Source: Candidatus Thorarchaeota archaeon (GTDB lineage Archaea > Asgardarchaeota > Thorarchaeia > Thorarchaeales > Thorarchaeaceae). Taken from it: DNA of 34,228 nucleotides. The DNA lies in NCBI GenBank assembly GCA_020348985.1, contig CP070761.1, positions 98,023 through 132,250 on the forward strand. The letters are read 5' to 3'. The position numbers and the translations under genes were made by a program. The first letter of the stretch is position 1. The number at the start of each line of letters is the position of its first letter. This document shows positions 8,082-15,227 of this stretch, piece after piece. Under the pieces are notes generated by a model, which ran no database searches, was not told the origin of the DNA, and saw only the letters and a list, made by a program, of their open reading frames with translations.

Positions 8082-8840
8082 TCATGTTGCTTCTTCTGAA
8101 TGCGGACTTCGGAAATCAGTAGAAGAGACTCCCTTGAACTCTTCAAGACCCTCAGGAGGCCACCCTCTTGGAGTTTCGAGATTCTTTCCAAATCGAAAGT
8201 CACATCTTGGATGTCCCAATGCCAGAGTTTGAGTTCTTCTGAAACCCACACCAAAGGCTCGCATTCTAGCAAAATCGGCGAGGCATGCAAACGGCGCTAT
8301 TTCTTCAACCCCATGTTCTCGTGCTAGCTTTAGCCAACCACATTCTTCAAAGTTTAATCCCCAATCAAAGACTGTTCCATCCCCATCAATGAACTCTCCG
8401 ATCCAGTTTTGAGAGTATTCCCTATTCTGGCTCTCGGTTGCCCAAGTTTTCCATTGGAGTTTCGCTCGATTTGAGAATGCCAGCCTCCGAACTATTCTCC
8501 TCCTAATCCAAGAAGCAGATTCCATGTAGGCTTCAGCAATCTCGTACATTAATTGTCCAAACTCTCTTGATTCCATGCCAATACTCTTGCAAGCTTTGTA
8601 GAATGCTATTGTTTGGGCGCCGTGCATCATCAGTTCAGTAGCAGGGCTTCTATCTCCACCTACATACGGTATTTCTGACAATATATGTTCAAATTGTTTC
8701 CTTGACCTTTCTATCAAGATTTCAAGTGTTCTTTCATCGAAACGCGTATGTGTCACTTTCTTTGCGACTGAAAGTATCTTCTCAAATTCCTTTGCAAATC
8801 TCACCTTGTTACGAATATAGTAATCTTCCGTATCTTCCAT
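8082..8840 (-). CDS. L-2-amino-thiazoline-4-carboxylic acid hydrolase family protein
   Basis: The C-terminal half carries the family pattern: CLADFARMRAFGVGFRRTQ, TLALGHPRCDFRF. The named activity in this family opens 2-amino-thiazoline-4-carboxylate to S- or N-carbamoyl-cysteine, but most archaeal and clostridial members are uncharacterised, so the substrate here is open. The N-terminal half is helical and charged with an MMHGAQTIAFYKACKSIG segment. The length of 252 residues is normal. ATG at 8840 (MEDTEDYY) is chosen; an in-frame TTG at 8852 would add four residues. A possible TATA (TGCTTAAGAG, near 8876-8885) lies upstream. The gene is single, about 300 bases from the divergent HxlR regulator. 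Confidence 0.75.
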   Translation of the reverse strand: MEDTEDYYIRNKVRFAKEFEKILSVAKKVTHTRFDERTLEILIERSRKQFEHILSEIPYVGGDRSPATELMMHGAQTIAFYKACKSIGMESREFGQLMYEIAEAYMESASWIRRRIVRRLAFSNRAKLQWKTWATESQNREYSQNWIGEFIDGDGTVFDWGLNFEECGWLKLAREHGVEEIAPFACLADFARMRAFGVGFRRTQTLALGHPRCDFRFGKNLETPRGWPPEGLEEFKGVSSTDFRSPHSEEAT

Positions 8841-8885
8841 GCTACCACGCAAGATGAATCCCGTTCTTCGCCGCTCTTAAGCACT

Positions 8886-9103
8886 CTGAGTAGCGCAAGG
8901 GACAGCGTAGACTCATCATAGCTCTATTGCACGCGCACAAGCTACTCTTCGACTTGCTATTGCATTCAAGACCATGTGGAAATGGTTTCCTATTCAGATG
9001 GAAAAACGCAGATCTAGAACACCTGACTCATCATGTGCGCCGTGAATTGGCGTGTGATACAGGGTTCAACAATGTCAACTCTCACTATGTTTTTTAGTGG
9101 CTA
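8886..9103. other. Non-coding interval between the ATC-hydrolase gene and hxlR-type gene
   Basis: The full gap between the two divergent genes is 8841-9156 (316 bases). Apart from the promoter elements near each end I see no convincing ORF, tRNA cloverleaf, repeat or long hairpin in the central part. Confidence 0.5.
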
Positions 9104-9111
9104 CTATACAT
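9104..9111 (+). promoter_or_regulatory. TATA-like box for the HxlR gene
   Basis: CTATACAT lies about 50 bases upstream of ATG 9157, predicting a leader of about 24 bases that includes GGTGAG at 9140-9145. Confidence 0.45.
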
Positions 9112-9156
9112 TTTGCCACCAACTTTCCTAAGTCACCAGGGTGAGAGGCGCAAAGC

Positions 9157-9585
9157 ATGGTCGTGGAACAGAAGCAACCCAGACCTCCGCGAACACGCGA
9201 AAGCGTAGAAGGCTGTCCAGTCTTCATTGCTGCACAGGTTCTAGGAAAGAAGTGGTCAATCCTAATTCTGCAGGAGATGATGTTCCCAGAGGCAAAGGAT
9301 GGGCTAAGATTCAGTGAGATACAGAGAGACCTTGACTGGATCACTCCAAAAGTGCTCTCACAAAGGCTATCAGAACTCAAGGAAATGGGAATCATTAGCA
9401 GAACTGTCGACCCTGACATGATTCCTCCGAGTGTAACCTATAAGCTCACCGAAAAGGGAATGGGTCTCCGAGACGCAATTGTAGCCATGCAGAACTGGGG
9501 CCGTGATCACGGTCACGAAGTCAATGATGATTGCGAAGGCGATAACTTCGTCGGATGTCACGACTGCAGAGCTCATGACATCTGA
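9157..9585 (+). CDS. HxlR family winged-helix transcriptional regulator with Cys-rich tail
   Basis: This 142-residue protein has the HxlR fold: CPVFIAAQVLGKKWSILILQEM, the recognition region FSEIQRDLDWITPKVLSQRLSELKEMGIISR, and the wing PPSVTYKLTEKG. HxlR proteins bind DNA as dimers and several sense aldehydes, disulfide stress or oxidants through a Cys near the N-terminus; Cys20 is in that position here. Unusually, the last 20 residues add CEGDNFVGCHDCRAHD, a CX7CX2C cluster with two His that could bind metal or form disulfides. The gene has its own TATA box and GGTGAG. It is convergent with a thioredoxin-fold gene and divergent from the ATC-hydrolase gene, which are its likely first targets. 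Confidence 0.9.
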   Translation: MVVEQKQPRPPRTRESVEGCPVFIAAQVLGKKWSILILQEMMFPEAKDGLRFSEIQRDLDWITPKVLSQRLSELKEMGIISRTVDPDMIPPSVTYKLTEKGMGLRDAIVAMQNWGRDHGHEVNDDCEGDNFVGCHDCRAHDI

Positions 9586-9627
9586 CTTCGCTTCTTCAAG
9601 AACGCTGCTTGGGCTAGGAGCGCATAT

Positions 9628-10146
9628 CTATTGCTCTTCCTTCAGGCTATCCTCGATGATCTTGAGGATTTCATCTTCTACAGTGTTGGTCATTCTTGGC
9701 CGTGTCTTGATTCGCCCAATCTCTTTACCGGTGTCCTTTCTGAAAATGATGATTGTCGGACTGCTAGTTATTCCGAATGTGTCCACTTCAACCGGGCTTG
9801 GGGGTACTGCCCAGTTTCTTTTTGGAAACTCCCCATAGGGTGGCTTCACCATGCCTCCGAGTGCACGAATCTCGAAGTTGGTTTGCTCTTCCAATAGTGA
9901 AAGAACCGGTATCACTTTCCTCGCATCTCCGCACCAGTCCGCGAAGATTGCCACAATCGTGTAGTCGTTCTCATATTCTCGGAGTTTTTCAACGACAGGG
10001 ACCTTAAGATGATAATACTCACGTGCTCTCTTGAATCCGCCCCGATAGGCAGTCTTCATTGATTCTTGAATGTAGGTTGTGCAATCGGGACAGTCTTCTG
10101 TCACATCTGCCAGTGTTGGCTGCGTGCTGGGATCCGCTTCTGTCAT
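9628..10146 (-). CDS. Thioredoxin-fold protein with CxxA active site
   Basis: The core TIVAIFADWCGDARKVIPVLSLL matches the strand-active-site-helix of thioredoxin-fold proteins, and SSPTIIIF gives the conserved cis-Pro. The active site reads WCGDA: the second Cys of CxxC is Ala (codon 9922-9924). A separate CPDC pair lies near the N-terminus (codons 10090-10092 and 10081-10083). The protein may therefore use the N-terminal pair as a resolving dithiol, or work as a one-Cys thiol protein. AAAGGAG at 10154-10160 is a strong SD, 7 bases before ATG 10146 and 4 before ATG 10149; the first is used (172 residues). It is followed at 42 bases by convergent hxlR and preceded by the ferritin-like gene on the same strand (80-base gap). 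Confidence 0.85.
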   Translation of the reverse strand: MTEADPSTQPTLADVTEDCPDCTTYIQESMKTAYRGGFKRAREYYHLKVPVVEKLREYENDYTIVAIFADWCGDARKVIPVLSLLEEQTNFEIRALGGMVKPPYGEFPKRNWAVPPSPVEVDTFGITSSPTIIIFRKDTGKEIGRIKTRPRMTNTVEDEILKIIEDSLKEEQ

Positions 10147-10226
10147 CATTGGACTCCTTTGTCTGTTGCCTACCATTTCAAAGCATCGGTGTAGCACTGT
10201 GAAGTCGTCTGGTCAGACGAACTTGC

Positions 10227-10727
10227 TCAGTCTTCAGGCGGACAGTAGATGTCAGTCCCCTTCTCCCCTTTTTTGGTTTGCAGAGGCGCAGTTCTGATTA
10301 GTTTGATAACATCAGCAAGGTCTCTACCATGACGTTCCTCATCATGTTTCATGTGACCGAAGATCATCGCCGCGATGGGGTCTTGAACGTTCTCAAGAGC
10401 CTGAGAGAGGTAGTCGACCATTTCACTCTCTTTCGCCATAACCTTTTGCAGAGTTCTTTCAAGTTTTACACGATCGATGTATCTCTGCACTTTGGCACTC
10501 CACGTGTCACACGGAGTTGTAGTTAGAATCTCCACAATTCCTTCAAGCAAGTGTTTGTGTTTCCAAGTGTCAAGTCTCAATTCCATCAGAATGAGCCGCA
10601 CAGCCGGTTCTGAGGCAGCATCTTCCGCCTCTGAAAGTTCCTTCAGTGTTTTCTCTTCCACTTCTATCTGCTTCTCAAGAATCTCTATCAACTTCTCGTC
10701 AGTTGGTGAAATAGTTGCTACACTCAT
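10227..10727 (-). CDS. Ferritin-like diiron-type four-helix protein
   Basis: This 166-residue protein is almost wholly helical with four-helix-bundle ligand-like residues: EKQIEVEEKTL in helix 1, LDTWKHKHLL in helix 2, AKESEMVDYL in helix 3 and HDEERHGRDL (ExxH) in helix 4. It resembles rubrerythrin/ferritin-like proteins that bind two metals and act in oxygen or peroxide removal or iron handling. No rubredoxin domain is present. Helix 2 has Asp four residues before His instead of the usual ExxH, so metal binding needs testing. GAGGGG six bases before ATG 10727 fixes the start, which excludes an upstream in-frame codon at 10769. A TATA box lies at 10766-10776. It probably forms a transcription unit with the thioredoxin-fold gene. 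Confidence 0.8.
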   Translation of the reverse strand: MSVATISPTDEKLIEILEKQIEVEEKTLKELSEAEDAASEPAVRLILMELRLDTWKHKHLLEGIVEILTTTPCDTWSAKVQRYIDRVKLERTLQKVMAKESEMVDYLSQALENVQDPIAAMIFGHMKHDEERHGRDLADVIKLIRTAPLQTKKGEKGTDIYCPPED

Positions 10728-10765
10728 ATGTAACCCCTCAGAGTTAACAATAATGAAGTGGATGA

Positions 10766-10776
10766 GCATATAAGCC
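10766..10776 (-). promoter_or_regulatory. TATA-like box for the ferritin-like gene
   Basis: GGCTTATATGC on the minus strand lies about 44 bases upstream of ATG 10727. This predicts a short leader carrying the GAGGGG SD. Confidence 0.5.
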
Positions 10777-10812
10777 TATCTTTATGGATTCACAAATTTC
10801 GTCCCGGATAAT

Positions 10813-11403
10813 TCATCGCAATCGTGGAAAGAACCGTCCCGTCCTGTCCATGTACTCTTGGTACTCACTTCCAAACTCCTTCAAGAGCATTTCTTCCTCC
10901 ATCCTGGCAATCCACGGGAAAGGAATCGCCACAAGAACTGCGAAAAGCATTACGAGAAGGCTTGCTGTCGTTATTGAGAGCGAGATGGAGAACATGTTAA
11001 GCACAGTGTACATAGGATGTCGTGTTCTTGAGTAAGGTCCTGTTGTTATCAAGGCATGTTCTTCTTGAATGGCCAGTTCAGCGGAGTACTGCCTTCCGAG
11101 ATTGACGTGTATCCACCCGACTAGTATTACTGATAGCCCAGCAAAGAAGATACCGATCCAGCGGAGTAGAGAGGGAAGTGCCACATATGACCATTCTATC
11201 CATGGCAACGCAAGCAGATACAGAATGACAGTGCTCAAGTAACTTAGGATCGCAAAGACGAGGAACACCGTCGCCTTTGTCATGAATTCCTCTCTTCTTT
11301 CCGGAGTCCTTCTTGCGGATGGAACTCTAAACCTCATTCGGATTGCAAAGAAGACTGCATAGACAGCCAGAAAGAGTATGCGAAAGATTGTGTCTTCGTC
11401 CAT
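10813..11403 (-). CDS. Isoprenylcysteine carboxyl methyltransferase (ICMT/PEMT) family membrane protein
   Basis: This 196-residue protein has about five hydrophobic segments and the family's C-terminal catalytic motifs: ITTGPYSRTRHPMYTVLN (the RHPxY motif that binds S-adenosylmethionine), and the final EEEMLLKEFGSEYQEYMDRTGRFFP. Members methylate isoprenylated Cys, phospholipids or small molecules; the substrate here cannot be told. GAGGGAG lies six bases before ATG 11403. The gene is divergent from a TetR regulator with a palindromic sequence between them, so TetR control is likely. It lies downstream of no other gene and ends 85 bases before the ferritin-like start on the same strand. Confidence 0.85.
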   Translation of the reverse strand: MDEDTIFRILFLAVYAVFFAIRMRFRVPSARRTPERREEFMTKATVFLVFAILSYLSTVILYLLALPWIEWSYVALPSLLRWIGIFFAGLSVILVGWIHVNLGRQYSAELAIQEEHALITTGPYSRTRHPMYTVLNMFSISLSITTASLLVMLFAVLVAIPFPWIARMEEEMLLKEFGSEYQEYMDRTGRFFPRLR

Positions 11404-11441
11404 TGTTTCTCCCTCAGTCTTACATGTTAATGACCGATACG

Positions 11442-11449
11442 CATAAAAA
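11442..11449 (-). promoter_or_regulatory. TATA-like box for the ICMT-family gene
   Basis: TTTTTATG on the minus strand is about 42 bases upstream of ATG 11403, giving a predicted leader of about 15 bases with GAGGGAG in it. Confidence 0.4.
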
Positions 11450-11456
11450 GATACGC

Positions 11457-11475
11457 GTTAGTCAGTATTAGTAAC
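11457..11475. promoter_or_regulatory. Candidate TetR operator between divergent genes
   Basis: GTTAGTCAGTATTAGTAAC is an imperfect palindrome (GTTA at one end, TAAC at the other, 12 of 19 positions symmetric). It sits between the two TATA-like boxes of the divergent ICMT-family and TetR genes, where a bound repressor could block both promoters. Confidence 0.4.
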
Positions 11476-11483
11476 GCCAAGTC

Positions 11484-11492
11484 ATTTATAAT
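11484..11492 (+). promoter_or_regulatory. TATA-like box for the TetR gene
   Basis: ATTTATAAT lies about 38 bases upstream of ATG 11526 and predicts a very short leader. Confidence 0.5.
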
Positions 11493-11525
11493 GCATCCTC
11501 TGCGCAATGGAGAATGTGAAGCTTA

Positions 11526-12119
11526 ATGCCGAAGGTAGTCCCAGGATACAAGGAACAAGCAAGAAACCGCATTCTAAATGAAGCACGCAGTGTCTTCTCA
11601 GAGAAAGGATATCACAGCGCTACAATGGATGATGTTGCTAAAGCCCTGGGCGTCAGCAAGGGTGCAATCTATCAGTACTTCAGAAGCAAGAAGGAGCTGT
11701 TTCTAGCTGCACTTGACTACCATGCAGGAGTACGAGGAAGTGTTGTTCAGTCATTTTTGCAAGAGGGTGGTCTCAAGGCTTTGTGTACCGAGGAGTTCTT
11801 TGACCGTATGCGAGAAGAATCAATGGGGAGTCTGTTGCTCAACTATGATCTGCTGAGAGTGGCCCTAAGTGATGACACGCTACGCAAGCAACTAAGAGTG
11901 AAACATGAACAATGGGTTAAGGGCGTTGCCGAAATGATTCAACACTCACTCGGAGAAAAAGAAGTCTCTGATGAAGTAGACTTCTTGTCACTGGCTAGAG
12001 CTGTCTTGGCCATCCGGGATGGATTGTATGGTTCCCTCATTGTTGGGGGGGACGCAAAGAAAGCAAGAAGGGCCTGGTCAGTTTCAATGACAAGGTTACT
12101 TGGAAGTGTTCTTGACTAG
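11526..12119 (+). CDS. TetR/AcrR family transcriptional regulator
   Basis: The 197-residue protein has a classical TetR N-terminal DNA-binding domain (about residues 10-60): RILNEARSVFSEKGYHSATMDDVAKALGVSKGAIYQYFRSKKELF. The remainder is a helical ligand-binding and dimerisation domain with no recognisable specificity; it is of normal length. TetR proteins usually repress their own gene and a divergent neighbour until a small molecule releases them. The divergent ICMT-family gene is the obvious target, with a candidate operator at 11457-11475. No good SD precedes ATG 11526, in keeping with a short or absent leader. Its stop lies two bases from the end of a small convergent ORF. Confidence 0.93.
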   Translation: MPKVVPGYKEQARNRILNEARSVFSEKGYHSATMDDVAKALGVSKGAIYQYFRSKKELFLAALDYHAGVRGSVVQSFLQEGGLKALCTEEFFDRMREESMGSLLLNYDLLRVALSDDTLRKQLRVKHEQWVKGVAEMIQHSLGEKEVSDEVDFLSLARAVLAIRDGLYGSLIVGGDAKKARRAWSVSMTRLLGSVLD

Positions 12120-12121
12120 TT

Positions 12122-12217
12122 CTATGCTCTTTCATCCGGCGGTGCTCTAGGCCCAACTTCAATCTCTTGTACTCCATTTGCGGAAAGGTCCATATCGAAC
12201 CATGAACCAAGAGTCAC
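12122..12217 (-). CDS. Possible 31-residue ORF overlapping the flavoprotein stop (GTGA)
   Basis: GTG at 12217-12215 overlaps the TGA of the flavoprotein gene in the pattern GTGA, which is typical of translational coupling. The reading frame (VTLGSWFDMDLSANGVQEIE, then VGPRAPPDERA) has a plausible protein composition and ends at a TAG two bases from the convergent tetR stop. It may be a real small protein, or the true C-terminus of the flavoprotein displaced by a -1/+1 frameshift or assembly error. No homologue is recognised. Confidence 0.3.
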   Translation of the reverse strand: MTLGSWFDMDLSANGVQEIEVGPRAPPDERA

Positions 12218-13248
12218 AGGAAGGGCAGCTCTCTCATTTCTGGGTGGTCAAATTCAGCTTCCTTCTCGGCCTCATTCCCTAGAAACTGGTTGACCATTAA
12301 CGCTGCGTAGTTGCCAGTTCCAACAGCCATTGCTACTTGCTGAGTAATAGCCCTACAATCACCCGCAGCCCAGACACCTTCGACGTTCGTTTTGCCCCTC
12401 TTGTCTGTCACGATATTGCCCTTGTCATCCACTTCAATGCCTAGTGCTTGAGCAATCTCAGTACGGGGTTTGGCAACAAATGCGACGAAGAACACGTCCG
12501 CCGATAATCTCTCTCCAGATTCCAAAACAAGTGTCTGAGACGTACCGGGCATGATGAAACGGACTGACTTGATTTTCCCACTGGTCCATGGAAACGGCGA
12601 CTCATCAAGTTTCGAAAAATCTTGGTCTCGAAATGGAACATACGCGTCCTCGGTCATGAGGATTCGTATCTTCTTGGTGAATCTGGCAACAGAGTTTGCG
12701 ATGTGAAGGGCACTGCCAACTGTACCAACATTTACGACCAAAACCCTCTTGCCCTTGGTTAGCGGCGCCTCGCAATCTGGGCAATAAAATGCACCATTGC
12801 CTGCGTTTGCTATTGGAAGCCACTTGCGCCAATGGCCATCAACGATTGGGTGCTTTCTCGCCGTTCCAGTTGCGAAGATGATTGTCTTTGCTTTGTAAAG
12901 TGAGCGATCTTTTGTACGATAGCTCGGCTCAGTTTCCACCGTGAATTCAGGGTAGGCTCCAGATACTTCGCACACGTTTGCAGGCCTAAACTTGGCTCCC
13001 GCTCCTTTGGCAGCCCCACTTAGTTGGCGAATGAGAGTTCTTCCTTCAGTGTAGGCCATCCCTGTTGAGAAATTCATAATAGAATTCGTATGAAAATGCA
13101 TTGGGCTGGTTCCTCTGTCAAGAACCAGAACCTTCCTTTTGTGATATCCGAGATGAAGAGCGGCGGAACAGCCAGCAGGTCCTCCCCCAATTATGATGGT
13201 GTCATAGACAATGGACAATGATAAGCCCCTATGACGACCAAATTCCAT
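12214..13248 (-). CDS. Thioredoxin-reductase-like FAD flavoprotein lacking the NADPH signature
   Basis: The fold is that of the low-molecular-weight thioredoxin reductase family: FAD-binding YDTIIIGGGPAGCSAALHLG at the N-terminus, a redox-active CPDC (Cys156, Cys159) in the central domain and the C-terminal FAD motif GVWAAGDCR. In the domain that normally binds NADPH, the GGGxSA loop reads NVGTVGSALH and the HRRxxxR motif is replaced by ILMTEDAYVPF. NADPH use is thus doubtful; ferredoxin-linked or other flavin-type thiol reductases that lack these motifs are known. ATG at 13248 is given, but TTG at 13218 with AGGGG seven bases upstream would begin just before the FAD motif. It may serve the thioredoxin-fold protein at 9628. 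Confidence 0.85.
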   Translation of the reverse strand: MEFGRHRGLSLSIVYDTIIIGGGPAGCSAALHLGYHKRKVLVLDRGTSPMHFHTNSIMNFSTGMAYTEGRTLIRQLSGAAKGAGAKFRPANVCEVSGAYPEFTVETEPSYRTKDRSLYKAKTIIFATGTARKHPIVDGHWRKWLPIANAGNGAFYCPDCEAPLTKGKRVLVVNVGTVGSALHIANSVARFTKKIRILMTEDAYVPFRDQDFSKLDESPFPWTSGKIKSVRFIMPGTSQTLVLESGERLSADVFFVAFVAKPRTEIAQALGIEVDDKGNIVTDKRGKTNVEGVWAAGDCRAITQQVAMAVGTGNYAALMVNQFLGNEAEKEAEFDHPEMRELPFL

Positions 13249-13427
13249 ATCTAATAACTGAATCGCTCCGACCGAGAAACATCACAAGATACTGGTCGCC
13301 CTAAGGGTCAACCAATTCTTTTGAAACACAATTCGTACCAAATATGGGATTCTGAATAGAAACTCAATGCCAAATAATTGAGTACAATCGATAGCCTCAA
13401 ATCTGAATTGGCGGGAATCTACAGGAA

Positions 13428-13970
13428 CTACTTGTAAGTTCTCTCAAGGACTCTGAATATTGCTTGTTCGCAATTGATGAGCTTCTCTCTCTGTTCTGAA
13501 TTGAGCTTTCCAAGAAGAGATTCTCTACACTTCAGGACGAATTCATTTTCTAGGCCATTAGCCCGCAACTCTCCGAGACTGAGCTTCTTCTGTCCCAGCT
13601 TCAACCGACCAGATATTCCACCCTCCGATTTTAGCTCGATAACATCTATGTCGGCGAATCGGAACAGCTCCCCCTCAGTTCTCGTTCGCAGTCCATCGGG
13701 CAACTCGCTGACACTACAATATTCGAGACCAACCATGAGAGCCTTTACATCCATAGGATCGAGGCCGGTTTCAAACTCTACTCTGATTGAGCGGGCCCAT
13801 GATCCCCCTACTGCTTGAGAAGAAACCCATTCACGTTTCAAAGGCAGTGATGAAGCCAAGGCTTCCATGATAAGCACAATGCGTTCATAATTCTCTTCAT
13901 ACAATCCCTGAGCATCAAAGCAGTCAATGTATACTCTTTTTGGTCCTTGGTCTTCATTCATTGACATCAT
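13428..13970 (-). CDS. Protein of unknown function
   Basis: This ORF is not recognised. From ATG 13970 it gives 180 residues, soluble and without TM segments. The N-terminal half has a strand-like RVYIDCFDAQG, then a helix and paired-strand region (SIRVEFETGLDPMDVKALMV); the C-terminal 50 residues are a charged helical region ending IFRVLERTYK. The frame stays open to 14099, but that would overlap the convincing metallophosphoesterase gene on the other strand. A TATA-like CAAATATCC near 13986-13994 also favours a start at 13961-13970, possibly leaderless. It is divergent from the phosphoesterase, so the two may share regulation. Confidence 0.6.
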   Translation of the reverse strand: MMSMNEDQGPKRVYIDCFDAQGLYEENYERIVLIMEALASSLPLKREWVSSQAVGGSWARSIRVEFETGLDPMDVKALMVGLEYCSVSELPDGLRTRTEGELFRFADIDVIELKSEGGISGRLKLGQKKLSLGELRANGLENEFVLKCRESLLGKLNSEQREKLINCEQAIFRVLERTYK

Positions 13971-14037
13971 CTTGTACAATCTGGATATTTGAGTTGGTCC
14001 TGCCCCAACAGATAAATCCAGTGATACCCACTCTCTG

Positions 14038-15171
14038 ATGAACAGTCTGATAGTTGTTGAGAGAGTTTTCATGAGCTTCCGCAGGAAAAAAGGGCCCAAA
14101 GTCAGTGTCGAACAGATTGAAACATTGCTTCAAGACTCCACAGTCTTGGAGTTTGCCGGCAGTGGAGACCCCCACGAAGAATATGGCAAGGTTAGATTGC
14201 TGCTTGAGAATCTGAAGGCATGTCCTCCAGATGTATTGCTCTTTGATGGAGACTTTTTGGCTGAGCCTGCATATCTCAAGACCAGTCAAGATATTGAAGC
14301 AATTGCCGAAAAGTCCGTAGAGAAACTCACAAGCCTCCTTGAACTCTTGGTTGATTCTCCTTCACCTTCACTCTGCGTTGCCGGGAACTATGAGATTCTA
14401 GGCAGCACTTATGACGCGATTGAGGCAATCTCATCTGACAGATTGTTGGATATTGGATGTGATAAAACATCTGAACCACGAATCGACCAAATTCATGAAG
14501 ATTCTGTTTTTATGGACCTCTACACTGAACGGACGACCTGGTCGGGAGGCGTCTACGAAATTGGTGGCTTCGCCTTGTTGGGAGTAGAGGGATCCAATCC
14601 AATTAACTCAACATTCCCAGGAGAACGCTCAGAAGAGAATCTCAAGTGGGCATTTCCGGAAACGACTTCGAAAGCTAGTGTCGGGTCTCAGAATCACATA
14701 ATTGCAACTCACGGCCCGCCCTTTGGATATCGGGATCGTCTTGGCAAGTTTGGTGTGCCTCCACATCTTTGGGGTGCACAGAAGGGCAGCGTTGCTCTGC
14801 GCAACTATGTCGATTCGCAGAAGCCTTTCATGACAGTAGTTGGACACATTCACGAAGCTTTCGGAGTGCACGTTCGCTCTACTGATAAACAGACGGGTGA
14901 GACAAAGGAAACAGTCATCGACAAGGATTTTGGCAACAGAACCAAGATAATCATCGGCTATGACAAGAATAAGGCTGATGTTTCGATCACCTTGAACAAA
15001 GGCACGCTAGAATACTGGAACTGGTCAAGGGTACGAATTGCTGAAGAAGACTCGTATCGTTTGGTTGACATTGAGGGAGAATGGCTGGATAAAAAGGGAC
15101 GCAAGAAGCCTTTCAAGAAGTGCAGTCAGATTATTGATCTCAACGATGCTGTTACATATCTGCTTTCCTAG
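14038..15171 (+). CDS. Calcineurin-like metallophosphoesterase
   Basis: Metal-binding motifs appear in order: DPHEEYGK (motif D-x-H, near residue 40), LLFDGDFL (GD), VAGNYEILG (the GNHE motif with Tyr in place of His), IIATHGPPFGY (TH) and VVGHIHEAFG (GHxH). The set identifies a dimetal phosphoesterase of unknown substrate; the GNYE change removes one usual ligand or transition-state residue, seen in some archaeal members. About 100 residues follow the catalytic core and end in a beta-rich, lysine-rich region (WLDKKGRKKPFKK). ATG 14038 is used, with ATG 14071 (MSFRRKK) after GAGAGAG as an alternative start. A TATA-like AGATAAAT at 14009-14016 precedes it. Confidence 0.85.
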   Translation: MNSLIVVERVFMSFRRKKGPKVSVEQIETLLQDSTVLEFAGSGDPHEEYGKVRLLLENLKACPPDVLLFDGDFLAEPAYLKTSQDIEAIAEKSVEKLTSLLELLVDSPSPSLCVAGNYEILGSTYDAIEAISSDRLLDIGCDKTSEPRIDQIHEDSVFMDLYTERTTWSGGVYEIGGFALLGVEGSNPINSTFPGERSEENLKWAFPETTSKASVGSQNHIIATHGPPFGYRDRLGKFGVPPHLWGAQKGSVALRNYVDSQKPFMTVVGHIHEAFGVHVRSTDKQTGETKETVIDKDFGNRTKIIIGYDKNKADVSITLNKGTLEYWNWSRVRIAEEDSYRLVDIEGEWLDKKGRKKPFKKCSQIIDLNDAVTYLLS

Positions 15172-15227
15172 ATGATTGGCCTCAGAAGAGCAGTTTCAGA
15201 GACAAGCTACAAGATGAACTCGAATGA

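Noticed and set aside
8057..8290. Minus-strand ORF of 77 codons
   Set aside because: It lies in another frame of the ATC-hydrolase family gene, whose family motifs make it the real gene.
13971..14099. N-terminal extension of the unknown protein at 13428
   Set aside because: It would overlap the metallophosphoesterase gene on the other strand and lies upstream of the TATA-like sequence that fits a start at 13961-13970.
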